A program made the translations under genes and the position numbers. Of a stretch of 64,000 bases of DNA, positions 51,585 through 60,418 are shown piece by piece (positions within the stretch are counted from its first letter, which is position 1; each line of letters opens with the position of its first letter). The notes under the pieces are model-generated. The model did no database searches and was not told where the DNA came from. It saw only the letters and a list, made by a program, of their open reading frames with translations. The stretch comes from Shewanella nanhaiensis (GTDB lineage: Bacteria; Pseudomonadota; Gammaproteobacteria; Enterobacterales; Shewanellaceae), in NCBI RefSeq assembly GCF_019457885.1, contig NZ_JAHZST010000007.1, positions 1 to 64,000 on the forward strand, given 5' to 3'.

Positions 51585-51911
51585 TTAACTAAAGAGTTCT
51601 ATCATTTCTTTACAGGAGTCTTTTGTGATTTCCCCTTCTAAAGATGGGTTTGCTAATTGATATACAATATTATCAATTAGTTCCTCAAGTTCTAGGTCTT
51701 CACGGCATTCAATTAGATTTGCCCAACTTTCAAGCTGCGCAGCACTATAGTCACCAGCCAAATATCGCTGTATTACATTTCTAATATCTATAGGTTCTAC
51801 AACGAAAGGCTCTTCACAATAATCCCAGTCTAACTTTGATAACTCCTCCTTGAGAGTTGGTATAGTCAGATTAAATTTTACCAAATTGTCCAAAAGTTCA
51901 AATCTATTCAT
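51585..51911 (-). CDS. putative cytosolic immunity protein for Rhs2
   Basis: 108 aa from M-N-R-F-E, whose ATG lies one base after the stop of the Rhs core gene. No signal peptide, strongly acidic, all-helical: I-R-N-V-I-Q-R-Y-L-A-G-D-Y-S-A-A-Q-L, W-A-N-L-I-E-C-R-E-D-L and I-V-Y-Q-L-A-N-P. Position, size and charge fit an immunity protein that neutralises the C-terminal tip of the 403-aa protein in the cytosol. I cannot name an immunity family with certainty. Confidence 0.65.
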   Translation of the reverse strand: MNRFELLDNLVKFNLTIPTLKEELSKLDWDYCEEPFVVEPIDIRNVIQRYLAGDYSAAQLESWANLIECREDLELEELIDNIVYQLANPSLEGEITKDSCKEMIELFS

Positions 51912-51912
51912 C

Positions 51913-53124
51913 TTAATTTTCACCTACTTGGTATGTACCACCATTGAGCTTATCTTTGACATGCACAATATTACCTTTTGGATCATATGTTGTTTTTGTT
52001 GCCTGAATCGTTGTGCCACTTGAGTCGATTTGCTTTTCATAGACAGCCTTTGAACCAGGGACTATACCTGGAGACGTTGCCTGAACAGCAACTCCACCGT
52101 CAGGTAGTGTATGTTGCTCAATATTATCTTTTGCATTTGCAGGAACTTTCTTAGTAAAACGTTTTATGTTTTCTTGTATTTTATCAGCAGCTTTTAACGG
52201 CTTATTAACAGCCATCGCAACACTCAGAGCAGCGCCCGAAGTATCGCCATTTGCAAGGCTAGTTGCAGCATTAATTAGATCGTTTGCACCAGACGCCTCC
52301 ATACCAACTTCATTGGCGGCCTGATCAAAAGTAGCAACTCCTTGAGACCCTCCAATATTTCTTGCCATTTGTCTAGCTGAGACAAATTCAGGAACTTCTC
52401 CTGTTGGATCAATATACTTATAAGGATTATTATTCGCATACGCGTAGCGGTTAAAGCTATGAATATCCCTGAATGCTAAAGGATCATTCGAATAAAACCT
52501 TCCAATCAGCGGATCATAGTATCTGGCCTGCATATAGGTAAGACCTAAGTCTTCATCTTGTAGATGCCCAGTGAAACCTATGCCCTCTTTCTCACCACCA
52601 AGGCGCTTACCAAATGGCTCATAGACGCTACGACTCGCGATTTGACCCGATTCATCCGTTTCCATTACGGGTGTGCCCAACATGTCGGTATGCTGATATG
52701 TCACCTTAGAGCTGCGCGATACCGTGCCCGCTAGATACCCCACACCACATTGATGATTGGCATTACAAGCTTGCACCTCTATGGTATTGCTCCCCAACGA
52801 CAAGCCAGCCAAGTCGTAGCTGGTTCCGAATACCTTAATGATGCGTTTTTTACCATCTTCATCGGTGATGATGATTTGGTAATAACTTGCATTTGTTACC
52901 GCCGACCAATTGAGGTTATAGCTGCCATCAGTTGTCGTGCTGGCCACACTCCCAGTGCTACTTGAAGGCATAATGGGAATGAAGGTGGTGATATCCCCCA
53001 CCGAAATGGGGATAAATACCGTTTGCCCTTGGCTTGCCTCTGCTTGAAAAGACAGTGAAGCAACTGACAGGACAAACGCAACAAATGAATTAATGGCAAA
53101 CCGAGTGAATGTTAATATTTTCAT
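51913..53124 (-). CDS. Rhs core and toxin-tip protein (Rhs2, second half)
   Basis: 403 aa with its own signal peptide (to about 30, A-E-A-S). Residues 68-137 look like a fibronectin/Ig-type domain (N-L-N-W-S-A-V-T-N-A-S-Y-Y-Q). The Rhs core (about 140-242) contains Y-Q-H-T-D-M-L-G-T-P, A-R-Y-Y-D-P-L-I-G-R-F and Y-I-D-P-T-G. The last 160 residues are the variable tip: an Ala-rich pretoxin part, then G-G-V-A-V-Q-A-T-S-P-G, V-Y-E-K-Q-I and T-K-T-T-Y-D-P-K-G-N-I, a C-terminal domain I have seen in other Rhs proteins but whose activity I cannot state. It has only one YD-type segment, so it needs the upstream protein to form a shell. Confidence 0.82.
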   Translation of the reverse strand: MKILTFTRFAINSFVAFVLSVASLSFQAEASQGQTVFIPISVGDITTFIPIMPSSSTGSVASTTTDGSYNLNWSAVTNASYYQIIITDEDGKKRIIKVFGTSYDLAGLSLGSNTIEVQACNANHQCGVGYLAGTVSRSSKVTYQHTDMLGTPVMETDESGQIASRSVYEPFGKRLGGEKEGIGFTGHLQDEDLGLTYMQARYYDPLIGRFYSNDPLAFRDIHSFNRYAYANNNPYKYIDPTGEVPEFVSARQMARNIGGSQGVATFDQAANEVGMEASGANDLINAATSLANGDTSGAALSVAMAVNKPLKAADKIQENIKRFTKKVPANAKDNIEQHTLPDGGVAVQATSPGIVPGSKAVYEKQIDSSGTTIQATKTTYDPKGNIVHVKDKLNGGTYQVGEN

Positions 53125-56100
53125 TAGTATTCATCTCCATTGCCTACATACGCAAATTTAGTCGTAGTGCCACCACTGCTACTACAGGTTAGCTCCGCTC
53201 CATAGCCCGCACCTTCATTTTCGAAGTAAATCCCCGTATTGTTGGTGCCTGAAAGTGTTGAGTGTAAAGAGCCATTTCTAAAGACCTTGCCAATACAGCT
53301 GTCAGCATTGCTTGTTGTCCATGACAATGTGTACGCATCAGCAGGGGGAAGACTCGGTATGGCACTTGCCGATTCACACACAAACCCTTTAGGGCAATCC
53401 CCACCACTACTTCCTCCGCCAGAAAAATAGAGATTTACACTCGGTTTTGGCGCAGGTGGCGGCGGAGGTGTATATGTACCTCTATGCTCGACCTCTGCAA
53501 TTAACTGCTTACCTAAGTAGAGAGTATCGGTTTTATCACCATTGTCTTTTTGTCGATAAAGTAGCTGACCTGCTTGACTATAAATACTGTATTCATCAGC
53601 CTTTTTTGATACACGGCGATTGTGGCCATCGTAACGGTAAGGGATACCTTTGGCTGTGGTGACTTGATTCGCACGGTTAAAACCTAAGCCATAGCGGCCA
53701 TTATGAGTCACGTTACCGCGAGTATCGTATGCATAGTTGTAGGCATAAGCTCCACTAAGTTTGTTGAGGCGATTGAGCGTATTGTAGTGGTAAGTAATGG
53801 ATGAACCACTGATACTGCGGGTTTTGATATTACCTACCCCATCATAAGTGTAATTGCCAGTGCCCCACTTACCATCAGCAGACTTTAAACGGTCTAGGCC
53901 GTCATAACTCATGTTGTCGATGTCATTACTGCGGTCAACCCAGTCGATAACACTGTGAATGTTATCGTTTAAGTCATAACTTGGGTCTAAGTTCAGTTGA
54001 TAAGCGCTTCCCTTAGCATCAGTGATGGCATCGATACGCCCTGTGGTATCTAAAGCCACATTACGCACCATCCCATTACCATAGGTCAGTTGTTTTAACT
54101 GGCCGTTGGGATGGTATTGAACATCACTGGCGTAATTCACTCTGCTACTGCCTTCACTCGCCTTGGTTGGCTGCCCTAAAGCATTCGGGGCAAAATTAAT
54201 AGGCCTTCCTGAAGGGTACGTTAAGGAGTCTACGTTTCCTAAGCTGTTATATCCCCAATCCAGCGTAAAACTTTTGCCGTCGATGGATAGGGTTTCTTTA
54301 TCTATCAGGTTAAGTGAGTTGTACAGGTAGCTCCAACTAATGGCGCTGCTATCACTGCCCGAGGTTAGGCTTGCAAGATTACCATTCGCATCATAGCTGT
54401 AGGTATTATCAGGTGTGGTGTCTGGGAAGTTTTCAGTTCTTAATTGTCCTAGATTGTCATAACCAATAATCACTTTATGTGATGCAGGCACCGATGATGA
54501 CGCGCAGCTAGCATGACCTCCATCAGTCCCCTCAGCACGCCAAATAGGCTGGCGCTGTGTGTTGTAACCATAAGCAGTTACCCCTGTTTCAGGGCGATAG
54601 GTTTTACACAGTTGTTGATAACCATCGTACAGTCGTTTTTCAGTGATCCCCCCTTGAGTGATCGAACTGATCTGACCAAGTTGGTTATAAACAATTGCAG
54701 TATCATCACTATCCGGCGATTCTATTAGCGTAGGTTTATCATATGAAGGGCTGCCATATGCTAGATACGTCATCGTAGTCTCATTACCTTCAGGATCTAT
54801 GATGTTAGTTTTGTTACCAGTCAGGTACTCATACACTGTAGTCGCATTATCACTGGTACGGGTTATGCTTTTTATGCGGCCTAATAGATCATATTCTGTT
54901 TCCATGCCAATATGACTACTTGCAAGACGGCTAGGAAAAGATCGAAAGGTGACCCTGTTTTCATGATCGTACTCTGTACGTTGGTAGTTAATCGCTCTTG
55001 AATCAGATTTATCCTCTGTACTAGTAAAAAAAGGTCTAGAAAGCGCATCTAAATATATGCGTTGTTTATAGTTTCCCCGTGTTATCGTTTTGCGTAAACT
55101 CCCAATTGGAATACCACTCCCAGAAATACCATCCCCAGCACTTTCGACCTTACTATAACTAATATGTGTATCAGCCCATTGGGGGTCATTATTATCTATC
55201 TTAGTTAACCATTTAGCAGGCGTATAAGAATAATTTATTTTATTTCCATTAAAATCAGTAACACTTTTAGTTGTTCCGTCATCATTTATTTCTAACTTAG
55301 CGATAATTGTATTGGTTGAACTGTCATTTGCTGTATCACAGGCGTTTGTGACTGAGCAAGGTAAAGTTATCTTTCTTGCTTTTCCACGATAATAATCTTC
55401 AAACTTTGTATAATGCGGAGTTCCGCTATAATTATTTTTCAGCAGAGTGCCATCAGATGAGTACTCATATGTATTTAATGTCACACCATATTTTTTCGAC
55501 GCTTTTACGAGTCCATTAGCACTTAGAAAATTAAAAGACGAAGGTGCCAAATACCCACTATCAGATTGAAAACTAATAGAAACAGAGCGTACTTTATCAA
55601 TCAGCCATAAATCTGTAAATGTTTGATAGTCAAACTTAGTAAACCTAGTATCAATAAATGTTTCCTCAACCTTCTTGGGTAAACCATAAAGGGTAAAATC
55701 TGACATCTTTCTTGTGTAGATATCATTAGGAGCAGCTTCATAATATAACTCTGTTATATTTTCCTTTTGATTAAGTCTAGTTGTCAGAGGTTTATCGTTT
55801 CCATACGCTATAAATAACTCTCCGACATCAGTAATAGCTTCGTAAGTAAATTCAACTCTTTTAATCAGCTTTTCAGACTCCAACATATAGTCAACAGCCA
55901 TGGTTTTTCCGTCATAATAACTGGTAAAATCTCTATTAATGTAACGTCTCTCTATCAATCCATTAGGAGAGATAATGTCGACATATTTGTAATCAAAAGA
56001 GTTTATATTTGATGGCAATTCACCTGTTAGGCCAGTTGCTTGCTCATCTGACCAAGCTCCAGCATTTTGTGAATACTTATAGCTCCAAGTTGCATTATCA

Positions 56101-57416
56101 ACACCTGGTCCAGATATGACCTTTTTAACTATTGAGTCTGAGAGATAACACTTAGGTTGTAAATAATCATCAATATTTGGCTCAGTAGAACCATTAAGTG
56201 TTCGAAGGCGATTTACGTTTGAGCGGCCCTGCATACTAGCGTTAGTATAATAGGTTGCAAATAGGTTTGATGGAGACTTAATCGTCCCTATATTATCTGA
56301 AAAATTCCCCTCTACTTTATTGCACACATTTTCTGCAGAAATCCAATAACCACCATCCTCCTCATATATTTCATCTAAACTATACTCCCAATAACGGTCA
56401 TCGGGTAAAATAACCTTTTTTAACCTATATGGGCTAAGTAGCTCGTATTCATATGTCCACTTTTTTCCGTTGGCTTCTATGGAAATAATAATATCATTAT
56501 CTGAATATGTTTCTCCTTCATAATTAATATCTATCCGTCTTCCATCCGATGAGGTTATCGATACTAATCTATCTATATCAAGGCCTTCCACATAATTGTA
56601 ATGAACCCAATTCCCATGCTGGTCTTCTATTTTTGTAACTCTCATTTGAAGGTCAACGATGTCCATTGTACCAAAGGTAGGCTTTGACATTTCATTAAAC
56701 CAAGCGATAACAAGACTTGAAAAAGTATACTTAATACCTGTAGGTGAAAGAGCGATAAAAACCTCTTGCCCATTATCTTCGTCGCATTCGACCTTCCAAT
56801 TTGAAAGGGTTTTTCCTTGCCCACTCGTATCTTTTCTCAATATTTTCTCATGTACTTGATCAGGAATGTGTAAGGTCATTCCTGAAAAATAATCTTGAGC
56901 ACTGAAGGACCTTCCTCCTGAATCGGGAACAATATCTCCAGGCGCGTAATAATCACTAACAGACTCAGGAATAGCATCCCCACTACATGGAGTATCACCA
57001 GCCCACGATGAGCCAATAATTGCAGGGCCAATCACAATTTTTTTTGAAATTCCAACTTCCATTTTTTTTCTAAATTCATATGTTGAAGATGTACTTATAT
57101 ATGGAATATCTAATTTCCAATCCCCAAATTCGGTCTCATTGTAAAATTCATCACCAATATAGGTGCGAGATATTCTAACTGGTAATGCATGTATTCCAGG
57201 AATTGAGACGTCAACATTGGAGAAGGTCAGCCTTCCAGTGTTGTAACTAATACTCTCACCAAATGCGCTAGCCATACTCATCGACTTTGCAGAATTAATA
57301 TTACTTAACTCAGAGACCAAATCTAATGGACTGGGTTCATTTTGACTTGCATTAGAGTACACGCAAATAAGCATGCAAGAGAATAATAACTTTGATTTTT
57401 TAAACACTTTAAACAC
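53124..57416 (-). CDS. YD-repeat shell protein (Rhs2, first half)
   Basis: About 1430 aa. The start is a GTG; the second GTG, at 57407, has the better spacing to AAGGG. Signal peptide ends S-N-A-S. The N-terminal 100 residues resemble the leader of secreted YD proteins (Y-N-T-G-R-L-T-F). Middle region to about 700 without clear repeats, then YD repeats about 715-1290. The shell stops at L-Y-L-G-K-Q-L-I-A-E-V, where a normal Rhs protein continues into its core; here a Pro-rich linker and a Cys-containing Ig-like domain (about 1310-1430) follow instead. Its TAA overlaps the ATG of the core/toxin gene by one base (TAATG), so both halves are made together. Confidence 0.85.
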   Translation of the reverse strand: MFKVFKKSKLLFSCMLICVYSNASQNEPSPLDLVSELSNINSAKSMSMASAFGESISYNTGRLTFSNVDVSIPGIHALPVRISRTYIGDEFYNETEFGDWKLDIPYISTSSTYEFRKKMEVGISKKIVIGPAIIGSSWAGDTPCSGDAIPESVSDYYAPGDIVPDSGGRSFSAQDYFSGMTLHIPDQVHEKILRKDTSGQGKTLSNWKVECDEDNGQEVFIALSPTGIKYTFSSLVIAWFNEMSKPTFGTMDIVDLQMRVTKIEDQHGNWVHYNYVEGLDIDRLVSITSSDGRRIDINYEGETYSDNDIIISIEANGKKWTYEYELLSPYRLKKVILPDDRYWEYSLDEIYEEDGGYWISAENVCNKVEGNFSDNIGTIKSPSNLFATYYTNASMQGRSNVNRLRTLNGSTEPNIDDYLQPKCYLSDSIVKKVISGPGVDNATWSYKYSQNAGAWSDEQATGLTGELPSNINSFDYKYVDIISPNGLIERRYINRDFTSYYDGKTMAVDYMLESEKLIKRVEFTYEAITDVGELFIAYGNDKPLTTRLNQKENITELYYEAAPNDIYTRKMSDFTLYGLPKKVEETFIDTRFTKFDYQTFTDLWLIDKVRSVSISFQSDSGYLAPSSFNFLSANGLVKASKKYGVTLNTYEYSSDGTLLKNNYSGTPHYTKFEDYYRGKARKITLPCSVTNACDTANDSSTNTIIAKLEINDDGTTKSVTDFNGNKINYSYTPAKWLTKIDNNDPQWADTHISYSKVESAGDGISGSGIPIGSLRKTITRGNYKQRIYLDALSRPFFTSTEDKSDSRAINYQRTEYDHENRVTFRSFPSRLASSHIGMETEYDLLGRIKSITRTSDNATTVYEYLTGNKTNIIDPEGNETTMTYLAYGSPSYDKPTLIESPDSDDTAIVYNQLGQISSITQGGITEKRLYDGYQQLCKTYRPETGVTAYGYNTQRQPIWRAEGTDGGHASCASSSVPASHKVIIGYDNLGQLRTENFPDTTPDNTYSYDANGNLASLTSGSDSSAISWSYLYNSLNLIDKETLSIDGKSFTLDWGYNSLGNVDSLTYPSGRPINFAPNALGQPTKASEGSSRVNYASDVQYHPNGQLKQLTYGNGMVRNVALDTTGRIDAITDAKGSAYQLNLDPSYDLNDNIHSVIDWVDRSNDIDNMSYDGLDRLKSADGKWGTGNYTYDGVGNIKTRSISGSSITYHYNTLNRLNKLSGAYAYNYAYDTRGNVTHNGRYGLGFNRANQVTTAKGIPYRYDGHNRRVSKKADEYSIYSQAGQLLYRQKDNGDKTDTLYLGKQLIAEVEHRGTYTPPPPPAPKPSVNLYFSGGGSSGGDCPKGFVCESASAIPSLPPADAYTLSWTTSNADSCIGKVFRNGSLHSTLSGTNNTGIYFENEGAGYGAELTCSSSGGTTTKFAYVGNGDEY

Positions 57417-57489
57417 CCTTGTTTAGCATGAGTTAAAAACATATTAAAATCAATATCTATGAATAAATTTCGGCTACGTCACACAGAAA

Positions 57490-57790
57490 TTAAAGTGACT
57501 TAAAAACAGTATTAAACCTTATCTTTATATGTAGAGGAATATTAATATCACCGGCAATTAACACAAGCTTAGGCGATAAATAAAGAATGATATTACAACT
57601 GCTGTCGGTATAAACTTCATAGCCTTGATAATCGAAATTGAGATCGGCTTTTGTATATCCAACACATGATAAAAATAGCAGAAAAATCGCAATCCATTGT
57701 TTAAGCATAATCCATTACCCAGAGTTTATTTTGATCCCTATTCGCAAAATAGTTACACCAAAAGAACAAAATGTAAACAAATATTACAGT
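57490..57790 (-). pseudogene. duplicated 5' end of the Rhs1 gene
   Basis: The first 62 or so codons (57708 down to about 57523) are nearly identical to the Rhs1 start: M-L-K-Q-W-I-A-I-F-L-L-F-L-S-C-V-G-Y, then Y-Q-G-Y-E-V-Y-T-D-S-S and L-I-A-G-D-I-N-I-P-L-H-I. It then loses similarity and stops at 57490. The upstream 80 bases also match 46108-46190. Several substitutions (R to Y, P to S) suggest decay. It is a truncated copy with its promoter region, probably from unequal recombination between modules. Confidence 0.85.
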
Positions 57791-58087
57791 TTTCACACTA
57801 AAAATAGTTGCGCATTCGAGATTTTGTGCTATCAGAATACGCATATGATTTCTTAATAGCCTAAACGACTAGGTTTTGGGAATATAGGAACTTCGCCTTA
57901 GGAATATTCACACTTTTCATAAAAGTATCCACTCCCTAATGAAAAAGCTCGGATTTTGATGTTAAATGAATGACTACTAAACGCGCAATATCATTTATCA
58001 GATGGGGTTTATTCACAAAGTAGTAATGGTAAAAATACCCAAGGTACACTTCGAATGTCTGTAGCTGTAACTTTTATTGAGGCATGT

Positions 58088-58198
58088 ATGGACAATACCC
58101 AGCAAACACTTGGATACGTAGCCCGCACATGAGCCAACATCACCCTTTTGTTAAAGAGGAGACCACCAAGTTAAAGTAGGACACTTGCCAGTTTAATA
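58088..58198 (+). pseudogene. duplicated 3' end of the cupin gene
   Basis: Matches 32736-32850, the last 37 or so codons and the stop of the cupin gene, almost base for base (GGACAATACCCAGCAAACAC and onward), except for substitutions and a 4-bp loss near the end. There is no start. With the intact gene at 32180 it forms a direct repeat about 25 kb apart that brackets the Rhs/small-protein island. 57791-58087 between the two remnants holds no gene. Confidence 0.85.
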
Positions 58199-58290
58199 AA
58201 ATAAAAAGTTAGCCTGAGTTGATCAGCCTTTTGACTAGCCCATCAACTTAACAGTTTGATGGCATAACGATTTTATCTTGGAGATGAGAG

Positions 58291-58458
58291 CTATGTCTTA
58301 GCAAGCTTAGCTTTAAGATCTGATGCGACTATCTCGATGGCTGATAGTGCAACTTGCGGGTCGATATTATGGCTTTCAAGCAGATAGATAAGATCTACCG
58401 CAAGCTTAACTTCATCACTGGCACTGCCGATTGTGCTTTTGGGAGTATCTGTAGCCAT
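58291..58458 (-). CDS. rsmS: RsmS/YbaM small protein (DUF2496)
   Basis: 55 aa: M-A-T-D-T-P-K-S, then the family core D-E-V-K-L-A-V-D-L-I-Y-L-L-E and A-L-S-A-I-E-I-V-x-x-D, ending in K-A-K-L-A-K. E. coli YbaM has the same D-V-K-L-A-V-D-L-I-x-L-L-E block. AGGGGA lies eight bases before the ATG. RsmS homologues are small pleiotropic regulators of secondary metabolism and exoenzymes in enterobacteria; the molecular role is unclear. It is the first gene of the normal chromosome right of the island. Confidence 0.85.
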   Translation of the reverse strand: MATDTPKSTIGSASDEVKLAVDLIYLLESHNIDPQVALSAIEIVASDLKAKLAKT

Positions 58459-58622
58459 CACTATGTCCCCTATTACAGGTCTTTAATTTACTTGAACCAA
58501 TATTCTAAGTAGTTAGATTGCAAGTTCACAGTAAAAAATGATTAATTAAAAATATTAATCCTTATCTATTCAAAATAGCTTGGGTATAATGCCGCTATAG
58601 CTTAAGTTAATCACGAATATTT

Positions 58623-58862
58623 ATGACCACAGAGACTAACAAAATCGACTTTTCAACTATCAATAAGACAACCGCTAAGTCGTTTAATGAGCAGAAAAAC
58701 CTGATAAAGCGCCTCTTTAAAGGTAACACTGTGTTGTGTGAAACCTGTAAGCAGCCACTGACTTTAATCGTCCCTACCGAAAAAGACACAGAGAAAAAAT
58801 ATGGTGTGTTCTGCAAAAAACATTGCACTGACATTGAGCTAGAGCTTGAATTAATCCTTTAA
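58623..58862 (+). CDS. small zinc-ribbon-like protein
   Basis: 79 aa, soluble. The C-terminal half has C-E-T-C and, 23 residues on, F-C-K-K-H-C, four cysteines plus a histidine suited to bind one zinc ion. The N-terminal 35 residues are basic and helical (F-N-E-Q-K-N-L-I-K-R-L-F-K). Divergent from rsmS across a 164-bp AT-rich gap. A nucleic-acid-binding role is possible; no family is recognised. Confidence 0.65.
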   Translation: MTTETNKIDFSTINKTTAKSFNEQKNLIKRLFKGNTVLCETCKQPLTLIVPTEKDTEKKYGVFCKKHCTDIELELELIL

Positions 58863-58996
58863 CGATAACAGCTTAAAAACTCAAGCTGGCTCCTGAAACA
58901 AGTTCAGGATGACGAATAAAGATTCAAGGCCTAGATTCGTTTTAAACGACTATCTAGGTATAATCCTTTGCCTTCACTCTAACATCAGATCTTCAT

Positions 58997-59512
58997 ATGC
59001 GTTTATTAGCCTCAAGCACACACCCAGATATCCAATCACGTGAAGGTAAAAGTTTCACCCGAAAAGCGGCCCGTGGCATCATTCTCGATGGTGAGAATAT
59101 ATTAATGCTCTACACCGAACGTTACCATGATTACAGTCTTCCTGGCGGCGGAGTCGATGAGGGCGAGTCAATAGAGGCGGGGCTCATACGTGAGCTTGAG
59201 GAGGAGACTGGAGCGCAGCACATCGAAGTGTTACAGGAGTTCGGTCTTTATGAGGAGTTTCGGCCTTGGTATAAAGGTGATTTCGACATTGTGCATATGG
59301 AGTCCTACTGCTTTATCTGTGATATCCATCCAGAGCTTGGAGAAACTAAGTTAGAGGCTCATGAGATCCAAAATGGCATGACTCCAGTGTGGATAAACAT
59401 CCATGAGGCCATTAAGCATAACGAGCACACCCTAGCCAACAGCGACAAAAAAGGCCTCTCTATCGTGCGCGAAACCTTTCTATTAAAACGAATAGTAGAA
59501 GAACTACTCTAA
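58997..59512 (+). CDS. NUDIX hydrolase
   Basis: 171 aa. A complete Nudix box G-x5-E-x7-R-E-x2-E-E-x-G lies at residues 51-72 (G51, E57, R65, E66, E69, E70, G72), so it should hydrolyse a nucleoside-diphosphate-linked substrate with Mg. Other conserved parts: A-R-G-I-I-L-D-G-E-N-I-L-M-L-Y (first strand) and D-Y-S-L-P-G-G-G. The substrate cannot be predicted. It is monocistronic; the MITE-like repeat begins 54 bp downstream. Confidence 0.9.
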   Translation: MRLLASSTHPDIQSREGKSFTRKAARGIILDGENILMLYTERYHDYSLPGGGVDEGESIEAGLIRELEEETGAQHIEVLQEFGLYEEFRPWYKGDFDIVHMESYCFICDIHPELGETKLEAHEIQNGMTPVWINIHEAIKHNEHTLANSDKKGLSIVRETFLLKRIVEELL

Positions 59513-59566
59513 CCTTAAAAATCCGCTATCAAACAGGGCAGACAAAACAGCCCTATCACCAGCTTA

Positions 59567-59843
59567 TACCAATTGCAGTAAGTATCTGACCATTCAGCGG
59601 GAGTTCAAAGCGCTGTAGGCAAGGCTGGGTATTGAAGCTAATTATTCTATATCTAGAGACCCAAACGCAGCATAAAGTGCTTTGCCATTTGCTTTGAGCA
59701 TCAGCCGCACTATGTGAGCGTCTCAGGATTTCCTCTTCTGCTTTGCATTGACTTAAAAGGGAATAACCATTTCCTCGCCAATGCGCCTTGAATAGAAAAA
59801 CCTGAGGCACTCTGAATTGATTACATACTTAATGCAATTGGTA
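59567..59843. repeat. MITE-like repeat, copy 2
   Basis: 277 bp bounded by TACCAATTGCAGTAAGTA and TACTTAATGCAATTGGTA, 18-bp inverted ends with one mismatch. The interior (CAGCGGGAGTT, then GTAGGCAAGGC, then AATTATTCTA, and AAGGGAATAACCAT) matches copy 1 at 17133. An 84-codon open frame inside on the minus strand is not a real gene. Copy 2 lies between a NUDIX gene and uspA. Confidence 0.75.
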
Positions 59844-59959
59844 TTACAGTCAATTTTTCTTAATGGTCGCATTGAAATAACTCAATGTTACCCAGAGTCA
59901 TTATGGTCTACTCTGAACTTATACCTAATCAACTTCTGGTTTTGCCAGTGACGGTGATC

Positions 59960-60400
59960 ATGATGAACTACAAGCATATTCTTCTTTCAGTCGCTCTAAA
60001 TAAAGACAGTGAAAAAATCTTAAAAAAAGCCACTCAAATAGCGAAACAAAATAATGCCCAACTCAGTTTGATCCATGTGGACTTAGATATCCCCCATACC
60101 TATGAAGGTATGCTTGGTGTCGACTTTCAGGAAAGGGAACAAGCGTTAAAACAAGAGTCTATCGCCTCTATGAATCAACTGGCTAACTCACAAGATTACG
60201 AGATCAAGGAACACATCATTCATAGTGGCTATGTCGATGATGAGATTATCGATAGCGTCGAGAAGTATCACATTGACCTCTTGATTATGGGACATCACAA
60301 ATCAAGCTTTATTAGGCAGATGTTACTCTCTCCCAGCGAACCCGTTCTACGTAACATGCCTTGCGATCTTATGTTTATCAAACTAGAAGATGAAGAGTAA
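59960..60400 (+). CDS. uspA: universal stress protein A
   Basis: About 145 aa from M-M-N-Y-K-H-I-L-L-S-V; GGTGA lies just upstream and the frame before this Met lacks family similarity. The sequence follows UspA: M-x-Y-K-H-I-L at the start, L-S-L-I-H-V-D, and near the end D-L-L-I-M-G-H-H-K-S-S-F. G-H-H without the G-x2-G-x9-G-S/T nucleotide loop is the UspA class that does not bind ATP. A cytoplasmic dimer made under growth arrest and stress. A terminator follows at 60419. Confidence 0.85.
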   Translation: MMNYKHILLSVALNKDSEKILKKATQIAKQNNAQLSLIHVDLDIPHTYEGMLGVDFQEREQALKQESIASMNQLANSQDYEIKEHIIHSGYVDDEIIDSVEKYHIDLLIMGHHKSSFIRQMLLSPSEPVLRNMPCDLMFIKLEDEE

Positions 60401-60418
60401 TATTTTATATCTGAAACC

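Noticed and set aside
38689..57416. A T6SS effector cluster or a complete Tc insecticidal toxin
   Set aside because: No VgrG, PAAR, Hcp, EagR or TcA gene is present, and the Rhs proteins have Sec signal peptides.
32904..58198. Island as a prophage or integrase-type genomic island
   Set aside because: No integrase, phage structural gene or tRNA attachment site was seen; only the RAYT and duplication scars.
59556..59810. 84-codon minus-strand open frame
   Set aside because: It lies within the MITE-like repeat and has no ribosome-binding site or family character.
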